From positions 1 through 38,384 of IMG/VR virus record IMGVR_UViG_3300011116_000376: DNA of 38,384 nt. The stretch is one strand, 5' to 3'. The position numbers were made by a program, and so were the translations under genes. The DNA is from a virus. The notes below the pieces were generated by a model that saw only the letters and a list, made by a program, of their open reading frames with translations, did not search any database and had not been told where the DNA came from. Below, in pieces: positions 15,937 to 22,167 of the stretch (positions are counted from its first letter, which is position 1; each line of letters starts with the position of its first letter).

Positions 15937-16221
15937 TTAGTAACGGGGGCAGATTTCCCATACCCGGGCCGACCTGCCGGAACGGGTCTTGCGGGTGCCG
16001 GCGGCCCTGATTTCGCCGTCGCGCATCAGTCCGTTGATCGCGGCGCTGACGGACTGGTGGGTGCGATTGCACGCTAGTTCCAACTCGTCGCAGGTCGATG
16101 GCCGTTCCTCAAGCATTTCCAGAATCGCCCAGCGCAGGCCGAAGGCCATGTCCTTGCTGTCCCGGAATGCCTCGTCTTGGGTGTCCCACCGTGTCGCCTG
16201 GCGTGCCGTCTTGCGGATCAT
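15937..16221 (-). CDS. Winged-helix DNA-binding protein
   Basis: 94 residues from ATG 16221, chosen for the strong GGGAGG seven bases upstream. The sequence LRWAILEMLEERPSTCDELE, then RTHQSVSAAINGLMRDGEIR, forms a winged HTH (helix 2, recognition helix 'HQSVSAAINGLMRDG', then wing). The end GTRKTRSGRSARVWEI is the wing and strand seen in small MarR/LexA-like phage wHTH proteins. It lies directly before the endolysin gene and may regulate late or lysis genes (inference). Its ATG overlaps the previous stop in ATGA. Confidence 0.75.
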   Translation of the reverse strand: MIRKTARQATRWDTQDEAFRDSKDMAFGLRWAILEMLEERPSTCDELELACNRTHQSVSAAINGLMRDGEIRAAGTRKTRSGRSARVWEICPRY

Positions 16222-16547
16222 GCGTGTGCCTCCCGGAGATTCCAACCCATCTGACGCGCGACGTCCTCGACGCTGAGGGCGCCCCGGCTGCCGGCGGCGA
16301 CTGCTTCGCAGGCTGAATGCCGTGCGCTGTTTCGTTCGTGAAACAGGCGTCGCACCAGTTCGTGCAGCTGGCGCACCTCATAGTCCAGGCTGTCGCGGTT
16401 CTTTCGCAGCTCGGCTTCCCGCTGCTCTGCCAGCGTGACCATTCCGATCAGGCTTCCGATTTCGGCTGCGGCCTCGACGGCGATGGTCAACCCCGTGCGA
16501 TGCCAGTGTTCGTACAGACGATCCGTCAGTTCAACTCCGTGCTTCAC
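16218..16547 (-). CDS. Hypothetical helical protein
   Basis: 109 residues from GTG 16547, preferred because GGAGG lies seven bases upstream. The frame remains open to 16595 but that would overlap the previous gene further. The sequence is mostly helical, with a coiled-coil-like centre (AEQREAELRKNRDSLDYEVR) and an end that looks like a small HTH-type motif (LSVEDVARQMGW). Family not recognised. It ends in an ATGA overlap with the winged-helix gene. Confidence 0.6.
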   Translation of the reverse strand: MKHGVELTDRLYEHWHRTGLTIAVEAAAEIGSLIGMVTLAEQREAELRKNRDSLDYEVRQLHELVRRLFHERNSARHSACEAVAAGSRGALSVEDVARQMGWNLREAHA

Positions 16548-17001
16548 TTGATTCCTCCAGAATAAAAATTGCTGCGTGAACGACGCCAACTTCAAAGTTC
16601 GACCAGGTGCTGATGTCTGGTGCTAGTGGTTCCGCGTCCAGCGCCTGAACCTTTCGACAATGCGCGACGCCCTTTGCGACAACCTCGCGTGGTGCGAGCA
16701 GGAGATCGCGGCGCATTTCGGCGCGGTGCCTTTCGACCTCGTTGCCGTCGATGGTGCTTTCCCAGAACTTCGTTGCCTTGCTGGCCTTCTTTCGGTTGCG
16801 CTTGATTTCTCCAAGCAGCTCTTCGGGCTTGATTGCGCTGCGTGAGATGGACTGCCGCATGGTCTTGCAGGCTTGCGTGATTTCCTCATGCGTGCAGTCG
16901 GCCAGCATTTGCGACGCTGCTTCGTGGCGCTTTGAATCCTCGCGCGCCCAGTTGGCGCCGGCGAAGTATTCCAGAATCGTGGCTGCGGTTTCGATTCTCA
17001 T
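16531..17001 (-). CDS. Hypothetical protein, possible replication accessory
   Basis: 156 residues: MRIETAATILEYFAGANWAR at the start, then HEEITQACKTMRQSISRSAIKPEELLGEIKRNRK, and an acidic end ALDAEPLAPDISTWSNFEVG. Helical and charged. The N-terminal part, a small helical domain with a Lys/Arg-rich stretch, could be compared with helicase-loader or DnaT-like proteins, and the gene lies in the replication operon a few genes after the iteron-bearing initiator. I do not recognise a defined family. Start ATG 17001 overlaps the previous stop (ATGA at 16998-17001). Confidence 0.6.
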   Translation of the reverse strand: MRIETAATILEYFAGANWAREDSKRHEAASQMLADCTHEEITQACKTMRQSISRSAIKPEELLGEIKRNRKKASKATKFWESTIDGNEVERHRAEMRRDLLLAPREVVAKGVAHCRKVQALDAEPLAPDISTWSNFEVGVVHAAIFILEESSEARS

Positions 17002-17276
17002 GCGCCGTCATCCTCCGGATCGTTTCCGCCACAGTTGTCGGGAAGTGATGTCGATTCGCTCCGTGGTTCCTGGTTGGTCGGCAACGTCTGATTGGTAAAG
17101 CAATCCCATCCCTGTTCCTGCGCGTGTTGCTCCGGAGTTCCACCCTCGGCCTCGGCCATCCAGCGGCAGGCTTCCCGGCGTGCTTCGTCGCGTTCGTGTC
17201 GAGCAACGATGAGTGCCTTCCAAATTGCCGCTTCCCACCACCTGCGCCATTTCTCGGGTGTTGATTCGTCGCTCAT
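16998..17276 (-). CDS. Hypothetical protein with TPxxxAxEx-WDCF motif (copy A)
   Basis: 92 residues from ATG 17276, with AGGAGA five bases upstream. A Trp-rich start (STPEKWRRWWEAAIWKAL) leads to a helical part and then TPEQHAQEQGWDCF (residues 47-60), followed by a polar acidic tail. The same motif ends the neighbouring upstream protein (TPQEIAEEREWDCF), so part of these two genes is related. Family unknown. Its start overlaps the upstream stop in ATGA. Confidence 0.6.
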   Translation of the reverse strand: MSDESTPEKWRRWWEAAIWKALIVARHERDEARREACRWMAEAEGGTPEQHAQEQGWDCFTNQTLPTNQEPRSESTSLPDNCGGNDPEDDGA

Positions 17277-17515
17277 GGCGTCTCCTTGAAGCAGTCCCAT
17301 TCGCGCTCCTCAGCAATTTCTTGAGGCGTTCGACCTGATTCCAGAACAGAATCGCGAGTGCGCAGTGACTCCAGCCAACACACTTCCTTTCGCAGTTCCC
17401 GGATCTCATCTTCCATCGCTTCGATCATGTCTGCTGCAATGCCGGCCATCGCGGCTCCGTCAATGCTGGTGCTGACACGCTGCACTTCACGCAGTCGCTT
17501 GATGATGTCGCTCAT
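17273..17515 (-). CDS. Hypothetical coiled-coil protein with TPxxxAxEx-WDCF motif (copy B)
   Basis: 80 residues. MSDIIKRLREVQRVSTSIDG leads into a coiled-coil (DMIEAMEDEIRELRKEVCWL) and then the C-terminal motif TPQEIAEEREWDCF followed by only four residues. AAGGGGA lies about seven bases before ATG 17515. It has no signal peptide or membrane segment. The shared C-terminal motif with the next gene suggests a common binding partner or partial duplication. Function unknown. Confidence 0.6.
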   Translation of the reverse strand: MSDIIKRLREVQRVSTSIDGAAMAGIAADMIEAMEDEIRELRKEVCWLESLRTRDSVLESGRTPQEIAEEREWDCFKETP

Positions 17516-17724
17516 GCTCGTTCCCCTTCGTATTGAAATGCTTGCAGTGCTTCCCGCAGCTTATCCAACGCGGATCGCTGCGCGGCCTTCGCCTGCTCGT
17601 AGGTGATGTTCAGGATGGTTGCACACTCGCGCAAGTCGCGGACTGGCGCGGCTGGGTTGAAGTGATTGCGTCCACCTCGCGATTCCGCGCCTGGTGCCGT
17701 GTTCGCGTTTCGTGCTAGTCGCAT
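17512..17724 (-). CDS. Small sigma-region-4-like HTH protein
   Basis: 70 residues. The C-terminal half LRECATILNITYEQAKAAQR followed by SALDKLREALQ follows the sigma-70 region 4.2 pattern 'EIA..LgiS...v...e..AL.KLR', with a basic disordered N-terminus (MRLARNANTAPGAESRGGRN). It lacks regions 2 and 3 and cannot be a full sigma factor. It could act as a DNA-binding activator, or bind core polymerase as small phage sigma-4-like proteins do. ATG 17724 overlaps the stop of the replication gene by one base, so it is made with the initiator. A role in switching to late transcription is inference. Confidence 0.68.
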   Translation of the reverse strand: MRLARNANTAPGAESRGGRNHFNPAAPVRDLRECATILNITYEQAKAAQRSALDKLREALQAFQYEGERA

Positions 17725-18527
17725 CAGGTTGCCTCCACTGGGTCGAGGTAGCGCCCCTGGTGAAGCCAGGTCGCTGGGTGCGGAATGAATTTCGTCTCAA
17801 GCGTGCGCGTGGCTTGAGCCATCGCTGTGATTTTCTCACGCATCCATTCGATTGCGTCGGCTGGATCGTCCTGCTCAAAGTCATTCATGACCTCGCGCAC
17901 GGCCTTGTCGAGAAGGGTCAGCGCCTTTCGCTTGCCCACCTTTCGCGGGAACAGTCCCCACAGCTCCTCCAGCACCTCGGCTCTGATAACTGCTCGGCGC
18001 TGCTTTGCAGCCGGGACTGAAACTGGCTCGACGGCAAAGCCGTTGAGCGTTTCTGTTTTCTTGCTCTCGCTCTGGTTTTCGATCTCGTTATCGATATCGT
18101 TCTCGTTATCGTTATCGTTGGCATCGATGAGCATTGCTGCTGCATTGCTCGAGCATTGCTCAAGCATTGCTCCAGCATTGCTCGAGCATTGCCAACGCAT
18201 TGCTGCTGCATTGCGGGCCTGACGCTTCCTGCGGTCGCCGGCGGCCAATGCTTTCTCCCTGAACTCCTCACATCGCGCATTGCGAAGCAGGCCGTCAGAG
18301 CATTGGGTGAACTTGCGCTTGATGCGATCCCAATGCGCAACCGTGCCTGGCGCGATCTCCTCCAGCACCTGTGGGTCAGGGTTCAGGCCGCCGTTGCTGT
18401 ATTGCTCGCACAGCAGGAACAAGTAAGCCAGCGCAGCTTCTGGCGGCCATCCGCGCGTAGACCACGCGAACCTCTGGTAATAGAACGGCATGAAGCCGAG
18501 CGCACCGCTCTCGGGTTGTACACTCAT
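17724..18527 (-). CDS. DUF1376-type replication initiator (lambda O-like role)
   Basis: 267 residues from ATG 18527 with GGAGG five bases upstream. Residues ~12-90 form a DUF1376 domain: FMPFYYQRFAWSTRGWPPEA, LAYLFLLCEQYSNGG, then IKRKFTQCSDGLLRNARCEEF. This winged-helix-like domain is found in phage replication initiators. A low-complexity middle, encoded by DNA repeats, reads QCSSNAGAMLEQCSSNAAAML and DANDNDNENDIDNE. The C-terminal part (ELWGLFPRKVGKRKALTLLD and PHPATWLHQGRY) resembles the helicase/loader-contact domain of such proteins. The protein should bind the iterons within its own gene and recruit the host DnaB helicase, since no phage helicase is encoded. The disordered middle is probably tolerated so that DNA can carry the origin. 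Confidence 0.8.
   Translation of the reverse strand: MSVQPESGALGFMPFYYQRFAWSTRGWPPEAALAYLFLLCEQYSNGGLNPDPQVLEEIAPGTVAHWDRIKRKFTQCSDGLLRNARCEEFREKALAAGDRRKRQARNAAAMRWQCSSNAGAMLEQCSSNAAAMLIDANDNDNENDIDNEIENQSESKKTETLNGFAVEPVSVPAAKQRRAVIRAEVLEELWGLFPRKVGKRKALTLLDKAVREVMNDFEQDDPADAIEWMREKITAMAQATRTLETKFIPHPATWLHQGRYLDPVEAT
18085..18120. repeat. Six tandem hexamers TCGTTA-type beside the iterons (possible unwinding element)
   Basis: The plus strand reads TCGTTA, TCGATA, TCGTTC, TCGTTA, TCGTTA, TCGTTG: six contiguous hexamers at 18085-18120. They encode the alternating Asp/Asn/Glu stretch of the initiator. Their GC content (about 39%) is well below the surrounding gene. An AT-richer repeat next to an iteron array is the usual layout of a DNA-unwinding element in an origin. 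A simple coding repeat is the alternative. Confidence 0.65.
18131..18214. repeat. Eight GCATTGC iterons at exact 11-bp phase: candidate replication origin
   Basis: GCATTGC occurs at 18131, 18142, 18153, 18164, 18175, 18186, 18197 and 18208: eight copies, each exactly 11 bp after the last. Six of the eight are followed by T. Because 11 is not a multiple of three, the repeat cycles through all reading frames and encodes different residues, so selection acts on the DNA and not the peptide. The 11-bp phase puts each site on the same helix face. Placement inside the replication gene parallels lambda ori inside gene O. Confidence 0.82.
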
Positions 18528-18571
18528 CAAAGCCTCCTGCGCCTTTGCAGCGGCGCGGTAATGGTTAGAAG

Positions 18572-18596
18572 CGGCCCGTCCCCACCTGGCGGGCCG
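18572..18596. terminator. GC-rich hairpin between methyltransferase and initiator genes
   Basis: CGGCCCG (18572-18578) pairs with CGGGCCG (18590-18596) across an 11-nt loop. A T-rich tail (TTTCGCTT) follows on the plus strand only; on the minus strand, where all local genes lie, there is no T tract. It may be a processing or pause hairpin after the methyltransferase stop, or a plus-strand terminator. The ~75 bp between the two genes hold nothing else I can name. Confidence 0.35.
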
Positions 18597-18602
18597 TTTC
18601 GC

Positions 18603-19817
18603 TTATGGTAACAAATCAACGATTGCAATGCGTTCCCCAATCCACGCCATGCAGTTGGCGGCCATGCTGTTCCCGAGCGCCTTGTATCGCGGCCCGTCCG
18701 GGCATTGGTCTGCCGGCTTGCCGCGCCACGGGATCAGCGTCCAGTCGTCTGGGAAACCCTGTAGCCGCTCACACTCGCGCGGGGTTAGGCGGCGGACGGT
18801 CATGCTTGCCGCATGAACGGCTGCAACCTGCTGCGTCACCTCGCTGCTTTGAGGGCTTCTGCTTGGATCGTTTGCTGCCGTAATTGTGGGCGCAACGGCG
18901 TGCGTTACCGCCACCGTCGTCGCCCGCGTATCGCCCTGATCGAACAGCGAGAGCGTCGGATTGACCTTGCCGTCAACCCATGTCTCGTCATCCGTCGTGG
19001 ACTGCGCGCGCTTGGACTTCGTGAACGGGACAGGCACATACGCCCCATGCCCGTCAAGCTCGGTATGCGACCGCAAGCCGCGATTGCCAAGCGTTCCGGC
19101 AACCATCGTAAAACCATCGGCGCGGCTGTAATCGTGGCACGTCGTTTCCAAGCACGGCGCTACGTCGTGGCTTGTGATGAAGCCTGCTCCAGCGCCTGCT
19201 TCAGCATCTGCGGCAGCGCCTTGCCCCTGCGTTCCGCGCGGCGCAGAATCCCGGCACACGCTTTCGCGCTCAAAGAGAACCTGGGCGGCACGGGCTGGGT
19301 CTGCAAGACATCCGACAACGAACACACGTCGCCGGCGCTGCGGGACGGCACGGGGATGCCCGTGTGTTCTGCACCATTGAGCGTCCAGCACCCGGTAGGC
19401 CCACCCATACCCCAGTTCCCCCAACGCCCCGAGGAAGGAACCAAAATCCCGTCCTCCTGCCGATGACAGTACACCGGGGACATTTTCCCACACAATCCAT
19501 CTAGGCCGGAAACGCCGAGCGATCTCAAGATAGGTAAGCATGAGTCCGCCGCGCGGATCGCTGATCCCCTTGCGGAGTCCGGCGACGGAAAATGACTGGC
19601 AGGGCGTTCCGCCCACAAGAAGGTCAACTGTTCTTGGTTCAATGGGCCACTCCTGAAACTTGGTCATGTCTCCGTAGTTCGGCACATTCGGAAACCGATG
19701 CGCCAACACGGCGCTTGGAAACGGTTCGATCTCGCTGAATGCAACAGGTTTCCACCCAAGGTGGTGCCACGCAACAGTTGCAGCTTCAATTCCGCTGCAT
19801 ACGCTCAAATAGCGCAT
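18603..19817 (-). CDS. DNA (cytosine-5-)-methyltransferase
   Basis: 404 residues and apparently complete. Motif I: LSVCSGIEAATVAWHHLG (SAM binding). Motif IV: GGTPCQSFSVAG with the catalytic Cys at 73. Motif VI: WENVPGVL (E111-N112-V113). Motif VIII: QRRRRVFVVG. Motifs IX-X: RRLTPRECERLQGFPDDW and YKALGNSMA. Residues ~180-330 form the variable target-recognition region; sequence specificity cannot be read. The enzyme methylates C5 of cytosine in phage DNA, probably to evade host restriction. No endonuclease gene is adjacent, so it is an orphan methyltransferase. Start ATG 19817 has GGGGGA upstream, 15 bp after the SSB-like stop. Confidence 0.94.
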   Translation of the reverse strand: MRYLSVCSGIEAATVAWHHLGWKPVAFSEIEPFPSAVLAHRFPNVPNYGDMTKFQEWPIEPRTVDLLVGGTPCQSFSVAGLRKGISDPRGGLMLTYLEIARRFRPRWIVWENVPGVLSSAGGRDFGSFLGALGELGYGWAYRVLDAQWCRTHGHPRAVPQRRRRVFVVGCLADPARAAQVLFERESVCRDSAPRGTQGQGAAADAEAGAGAGFITSHDVAPCLETTCHDYSRADGFTMVAGTLGNRGLRSHTELDGHGAYVPVPFTKSKRAQSTTDDETWVDGKVNPTLSLFDQGDTRATTVAVTHAVAPTITAANDPSRSPQSSEVTQQVAAVHAASMTVRRLTPRECERLQGFPDDWTLIPWRGKPADQCPDGPRYKALGNSMAANCMAWIGERIAIVDLLP

Positions 19818-19832
19818 ATGTCCCCCAACCGA

Positions 19833-20192
19833 TTAGAACGGGATTTCATCGTCACCAGCGACCGGCGCTGGCGCTGGGGCAGCCTGCTTCGCCCGCGTCT
19901 TGCTGGCGCTGGGAACTTCGCGCGCAACGGCCGGCGCAGCGTTCTGCTGCGAGCGCGACTCGCGCTGGCTGCGGTCGCCATCCTGTTCCTTTGGCTTGAA
20001 CAGTGAGAGCAGGATGTTCTCGCCGCCGCGAGCGTCAGGAACGCCAGCCGGGTTGAACCACTTCGCAAGCATCAGGAACGGCCCCTTTTCGCCCTCCAAC
20101 AGCGCGCCAACGGTCTGCCACTTGGCCTTGGTTTCCCCGTCCTTGCTCTGGTATTCACCAACCTTCGCAACGATGTCGTACAGCTTCTGCAT
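19833..20192 (-). CDS. SSB-like protein with DDEIPF C-terminal tip
   Basis: 119 residues from ATG 20192 (AAGGGA six bases upstream). The first ~70 residues (MQKLYDIVAKVGEYQSKDGE, TKAKWQTVGALLEG, FLMLAKWFNPAG) look like a small OB-type beta barrel. A Gln/Ala/Pro-rich, probably disordered linker follows, ending in GDDEIPF. An acidic tail closing in DDxIPF is the protein-interaction tip of bacterial SSB, which recruits replication and repair partners. Short SSB-like proteins of this layout are common in phage replication operons. It presumably coats single-stranded DNA made by the YqaJ exonuclease. Confidence 0.78.
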   Translation of the reverse strand: MQKLYDIVAKVGEYQSKDGETKAKWQTVGALLEGEKGPFLMLAKWFNPAGVPDARGGENILLSLFKPKEQDGDRSQRESRSQQNAAPAVAREVPSASKTRAKQAAPAPAPVAGDDEIPF

Positions 20193-20203
20193 GTGAGTCC
20201 CTT

Positions 20204-20554
20204 TCAAATGGACGCTGGGTACAGTTTCAACCAGCGGTGACTGACGGCGACAGTTTCCGGCGAACACCGCCGGCGCTTCGCCTCTGATTCGCAATACAAA
20301 CGACGCAACGCATTTCGCTCGCATACGAGCGATTTCTTGTCCGCATCTAATTTCCGCGCCAGCTCGTCGCCAACGCGGATCTTGCCTAACAGATCAATGT
20401 TGCGCTTCTCTAGCGCATCGACGCGCGAAGCCCACGAATCTGCCAGGTGAACCAGCAGCGTGATCTCGTCGCGCGTAATCATCGTGTAGAACGGATCCTC
20501 TCCGGTGAGCGATTCGATCCGATCCACAAGTTTCTGAATGATCTCTGGCTTCAC
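20204..20554 (-). CDS. Hypothetical helical protein
   Basis: 116 residues: MKPEIIQKLVDRIESLTGED, then a coiled-coil-like middle (WASRVDALEKRNIDLLGKIR) and a basic end (YCESEAKRRRCSPETVAVSH). It starts in ATGA overlap with the RusA stop (20551-20554). Nothing links it to a known family. Because it lies between RusA and the SSB-like protein, a role in recombination or replication is plausible but only by context. Confidence 0.6.
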   Translation of the reverse strand: MKPEIIQKLVDRIESLTGEDPFYTMITRDEITLLVHLADSWASRVDALEKRNIDLLGKIRVGDELARKLDADKKSLVCERNALRRLYCESEAKRRRCSPETVAVSHRWLKLYPASI

Positions 20555-20916
20555 AGTTCCCTCACTTTGATTATCACGGCTCCGCCCTGCTGCTTATCCG
20601 CGCGCCGAAGGGTGGTTTCCTCAAACTGTGAATCGTCAATTTGCAGGGCCGCGCATAAGCCATCGATCCCGGATTTCATGCGCGCGTACAGATTATCTAG
20701 GTCGTACCGCCGTTTCGTGGGCGGGTGAAATGTGATGTGCAGTGTCAGCCGACGCTGCGAAGGCACGGCATCCCACGCGATCTGCTCGCTGGTAGCGGAG
20801 CGGCACACGGCAAAGTACGCGGCCTTGGCGGAGGCCAGCACCATGTGATGCTGCCGGGTATTTGGCGACAGCCGGGGTTCCGGCCATGGCAGCAGGATTT
20901 CAGCGAGCTGCGCCAT
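20551..20916 (-). CDS. rusA: RusA-like Holliday junction resolvase
   Basis: 121 residues, the usual RusA length. HPPTKRRYDLDNLYARMKSG, followed by IDGLCAALQIDDSQFEE, gives the family pattern D-x-D-N (D72, D74, N75), K81, and a later DD (D94, D95) that binds metal. RusA is a dimer that cuts Holliday junctions and resolves branched replication intermediates before packaging. The start overlaps the end of the Cro-like gene by 17 nt. Confidence 0.87.
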   Translation of the reverse strand: MAQLAEILLPWPEPRLSPNTRQHHMVLASAKAAYFAVCRSATSEQIAWDAVPSQRRLTLHITFHPPTKRRYDLDNLYARMKSGIDGLCAALQIDDSQFEETTLRRADKQQGGAVIIKVREL

Positions 20917-21130
20917 ATATCAGTTCCTCCGCAGTAATGCGAATGCGCATGGCCTTTGCGGTTTTCAGCACGAGTTTCTGCGCGGATGACGGCACCGCGC
21001 CACGCTCGCGCCAGCGGCAGATCCCGGACGGATCCCGCCTAAGCGCCCTGGCTGCGGGCCTGACGCCTCCAAATCGTGCAATGACAACCTCCGCTGGGTT
21101 CATCTCCCCGATCTTATCGCCCGTTGACAT
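20900..21130 (-). CDS. Cro/YdaS-like repressor
   Basis: 76 residues from ATG 21130, chosen because GGGGAAG lies 8 nt upstream; the frame is open to 21169 without a good site. The sequence VVIARFGGVRPAARALRRDP, then SGICRWRERGAVPSSAQKLV, is an HTH of the YdaS/Cro kind: 'GG..p.AaaL...ps.vsrW...G.iP'. It is the first gene of the leftward operon and faces the control region; a 17-bp dyad overlaps its own start codon, so it probably represses itself and the divergent operon. No CI partner is present. Confidence 0.82.
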   Translation of the reverse strand: MSTGDKIGEMNPAEVVIARFGGVRPAARALRRDPSGICRWRERGAVPSSAQKLVLKTAKAMRIRITAEELIYGAAR

Positions 21131-21139
21131 TTCGTCAAC
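21123..21139. promoter_or_regulatory. Operator-like dyad GTTGAC-N5-GTCAAC
   Basis: GTTGACATTTCGTCAAC is a perfect inverted repeat with 6-bp arms and a 5-bp spacer, the size of a Cro/CI operator. It covers the ATG of the Cro-like gene (21128-21130). A bound dimer would block leader translation or early transcription. Confidence 0.6.
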
Positions 21140-21157
21140 TTCCCCACCTATCCCCAC

Positions 21158-21185
21158 TTGACGCCGCAAGGTGTGTTGCTATCTT
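21158..21185 (+). promoter_or_regulatory. Candidate sigma-70 promoter for the recombination operon
   Basis: TTGACG (21158-21163, 5/6 to consensus) and TATCTT (21180-21185, 4/6) are separated by 16 bp, with the start codon of the exonuclease 44 bp downstream. An imperfect dyad (AGGTGTGTTGC with GGCAACACCT) overlaps the -10, consistent with repression. The spacing is one base short of ideal. Confidence 0.55.
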
Positions 21186-21192
21186 GGCAACA

Positions 21193-21210
21193 CCTCGCAA
21201 TTCCGCGAGG
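21193..21210. promoter_or_regulatory. Second dyad CCTCGC-N6-GCGAGG in exonuclease leader
   Basis: CCTCGC (21193-21198) and GCGAGG (21205-21210) are perfect 6-bp arms around 6 bp. The dyad is just downstream of the -10 hexamer and upstream of the AAAGGGA ribosome site, so it could be an operator or a small 5'-UTR hairpin. Its sequence differs from the 21123-21139 dyad, so the two may bind different regulators. Confidence 0.45.
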
Positions 21211-21228
21211 CAATCCGAAAGGGACAAC

Positions 21229-22164
21229 ATGGATCGTGAACGTATTGAACGCACATCAGAACAGGCGTGGCTGGAACAACGCGCAAAGGACGTGACGTCC
21301 ACGGAGGTCAGCGCGTTGTTCGGTCTGTCGCCATACATGACCGAGTTTGAGCTGTGGCACCGCAAGGCCAACGCAGAAATCGTGCGCATTCAGGAGAACG
21401 AGCGCATGACCTGGGGCAAGAGACTGGAAGCAGTCATTGCGCAGGGCGTCGCGGCCGACGAGGGCTGGAACATCCAGCCAGCCAACTACTACATGCGCAT
21501 TCCGCATCTGCTCATGGGATCTTCGTTCGACTATTCGCTTGTGGCCGGCGGCCTGATCGAAGTCAAGAACGTGGATGCCGTGCAGTTTGCACAGAAGTGG
21601 ATTGATGACGGCACCACGCTGGAGGCGCCGGAACACATCGAACTTCAGATGCAGCACCAGATGGAGGTGGCTGATGAGCCGTTCTGCATCCTGATCGCGT
21701 TGGTCGGCGGCAACAGGGTCCGATGGGTTCGACGCGAGCGTGATGCGGAAATCGGTGCGACGCTGCGCGAGCGCGTAAATGCGTTCTGGTCATCCGTCGC
21801 CGCAGGCAAGGCGCCGTCAGCCGATTACACCCGCGACGCGGATTTTGTAATCAAGCGCCTGCATGCCAACGCGAACGAGGGCGAGGTGATTGAGGCAGAC
21901 GCGCAACTCACCGACCTGATCCGGCAATACGAATTCGTCAGCCGCGAGGCCGCCAGCATGGAAGAGTTGAAGCAAGCGACGAAGGCCGATCTGCTTGCTC
22001 GCATCGGCACCGCATCCAAGGTCAAGAGCGACGTCGGAATCATTTCGTGCGGAATGACGAAGCCGTCGCAAGGCACACTGGTTACTCAGGAAATGGTCGG
22101 CACCTACGTGGGTGCGCGCCAGGGCTATCGCAACTTCCGATTCACTCCCAAGAAAGGGGACTGA
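21229..22164 (+). CDS. YqaJ-type viral recombinase (5'-3' exonuclease)
   Basis: 311 residues from ATG 21229 with AAAGGGA upstream. QAWLEQRAKDVTSTEVSALFGLSPY is the family's opening. Nuclease residues are visible: GKRLEAVIAQ (E67), GSSFDYSLV (D101), IEVKN (E111-x-K113) and the helix HIELQMQHQMEV. These match YqaJ/lambda-exo-like fold enzymes, which chew 5' ends of double-stranded DNA to leave 3' overhangs. The partner annealase is encoded right after it. It is the first gene of the rightward operon. Confidence 0.93.
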   Translation: MDRERIERTSEQAWLEQRAKDVTSTEVSALFGLSPYMTEFELWHRKANAEIVRIQENERMTWGKRLEAVIAQGVAADEGWNIQPANYYMRIPHLLMGSSFDYSLVAGGLIEVKNVDAVQFAQKWIDDGTTLEAPEHIELQMQHQMEVADEPFCILIALVGGNRVRWVRRERDAEIGATLRERVNAFWSSVAAGKAPSADYTRDADFVIKRLHANANEGEVIEADAQLTDLIRQYEFVSREAASMEELKQATKADLLARIGTASKVKSDVGIISCGMTKPSQGTLVTQEMVGTYVGARQGYRNFRFTPKKGD

Positions 22165-22167
22165 CAC

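Noticed and set aside
18131-18214. CRISPR-like array
   Set aside because: Units are 7 conserved bases at 11-bp period with no spacers of CRISPR size; they lie inside a coding gene and fit iterons.
18603-19817. Restriction-modification system
   Set aside because: No endonuclease-like gene lies beside the methyltransferase; neighbours are SSB-like and replication genes, so it is treated as an orphan enzyme.
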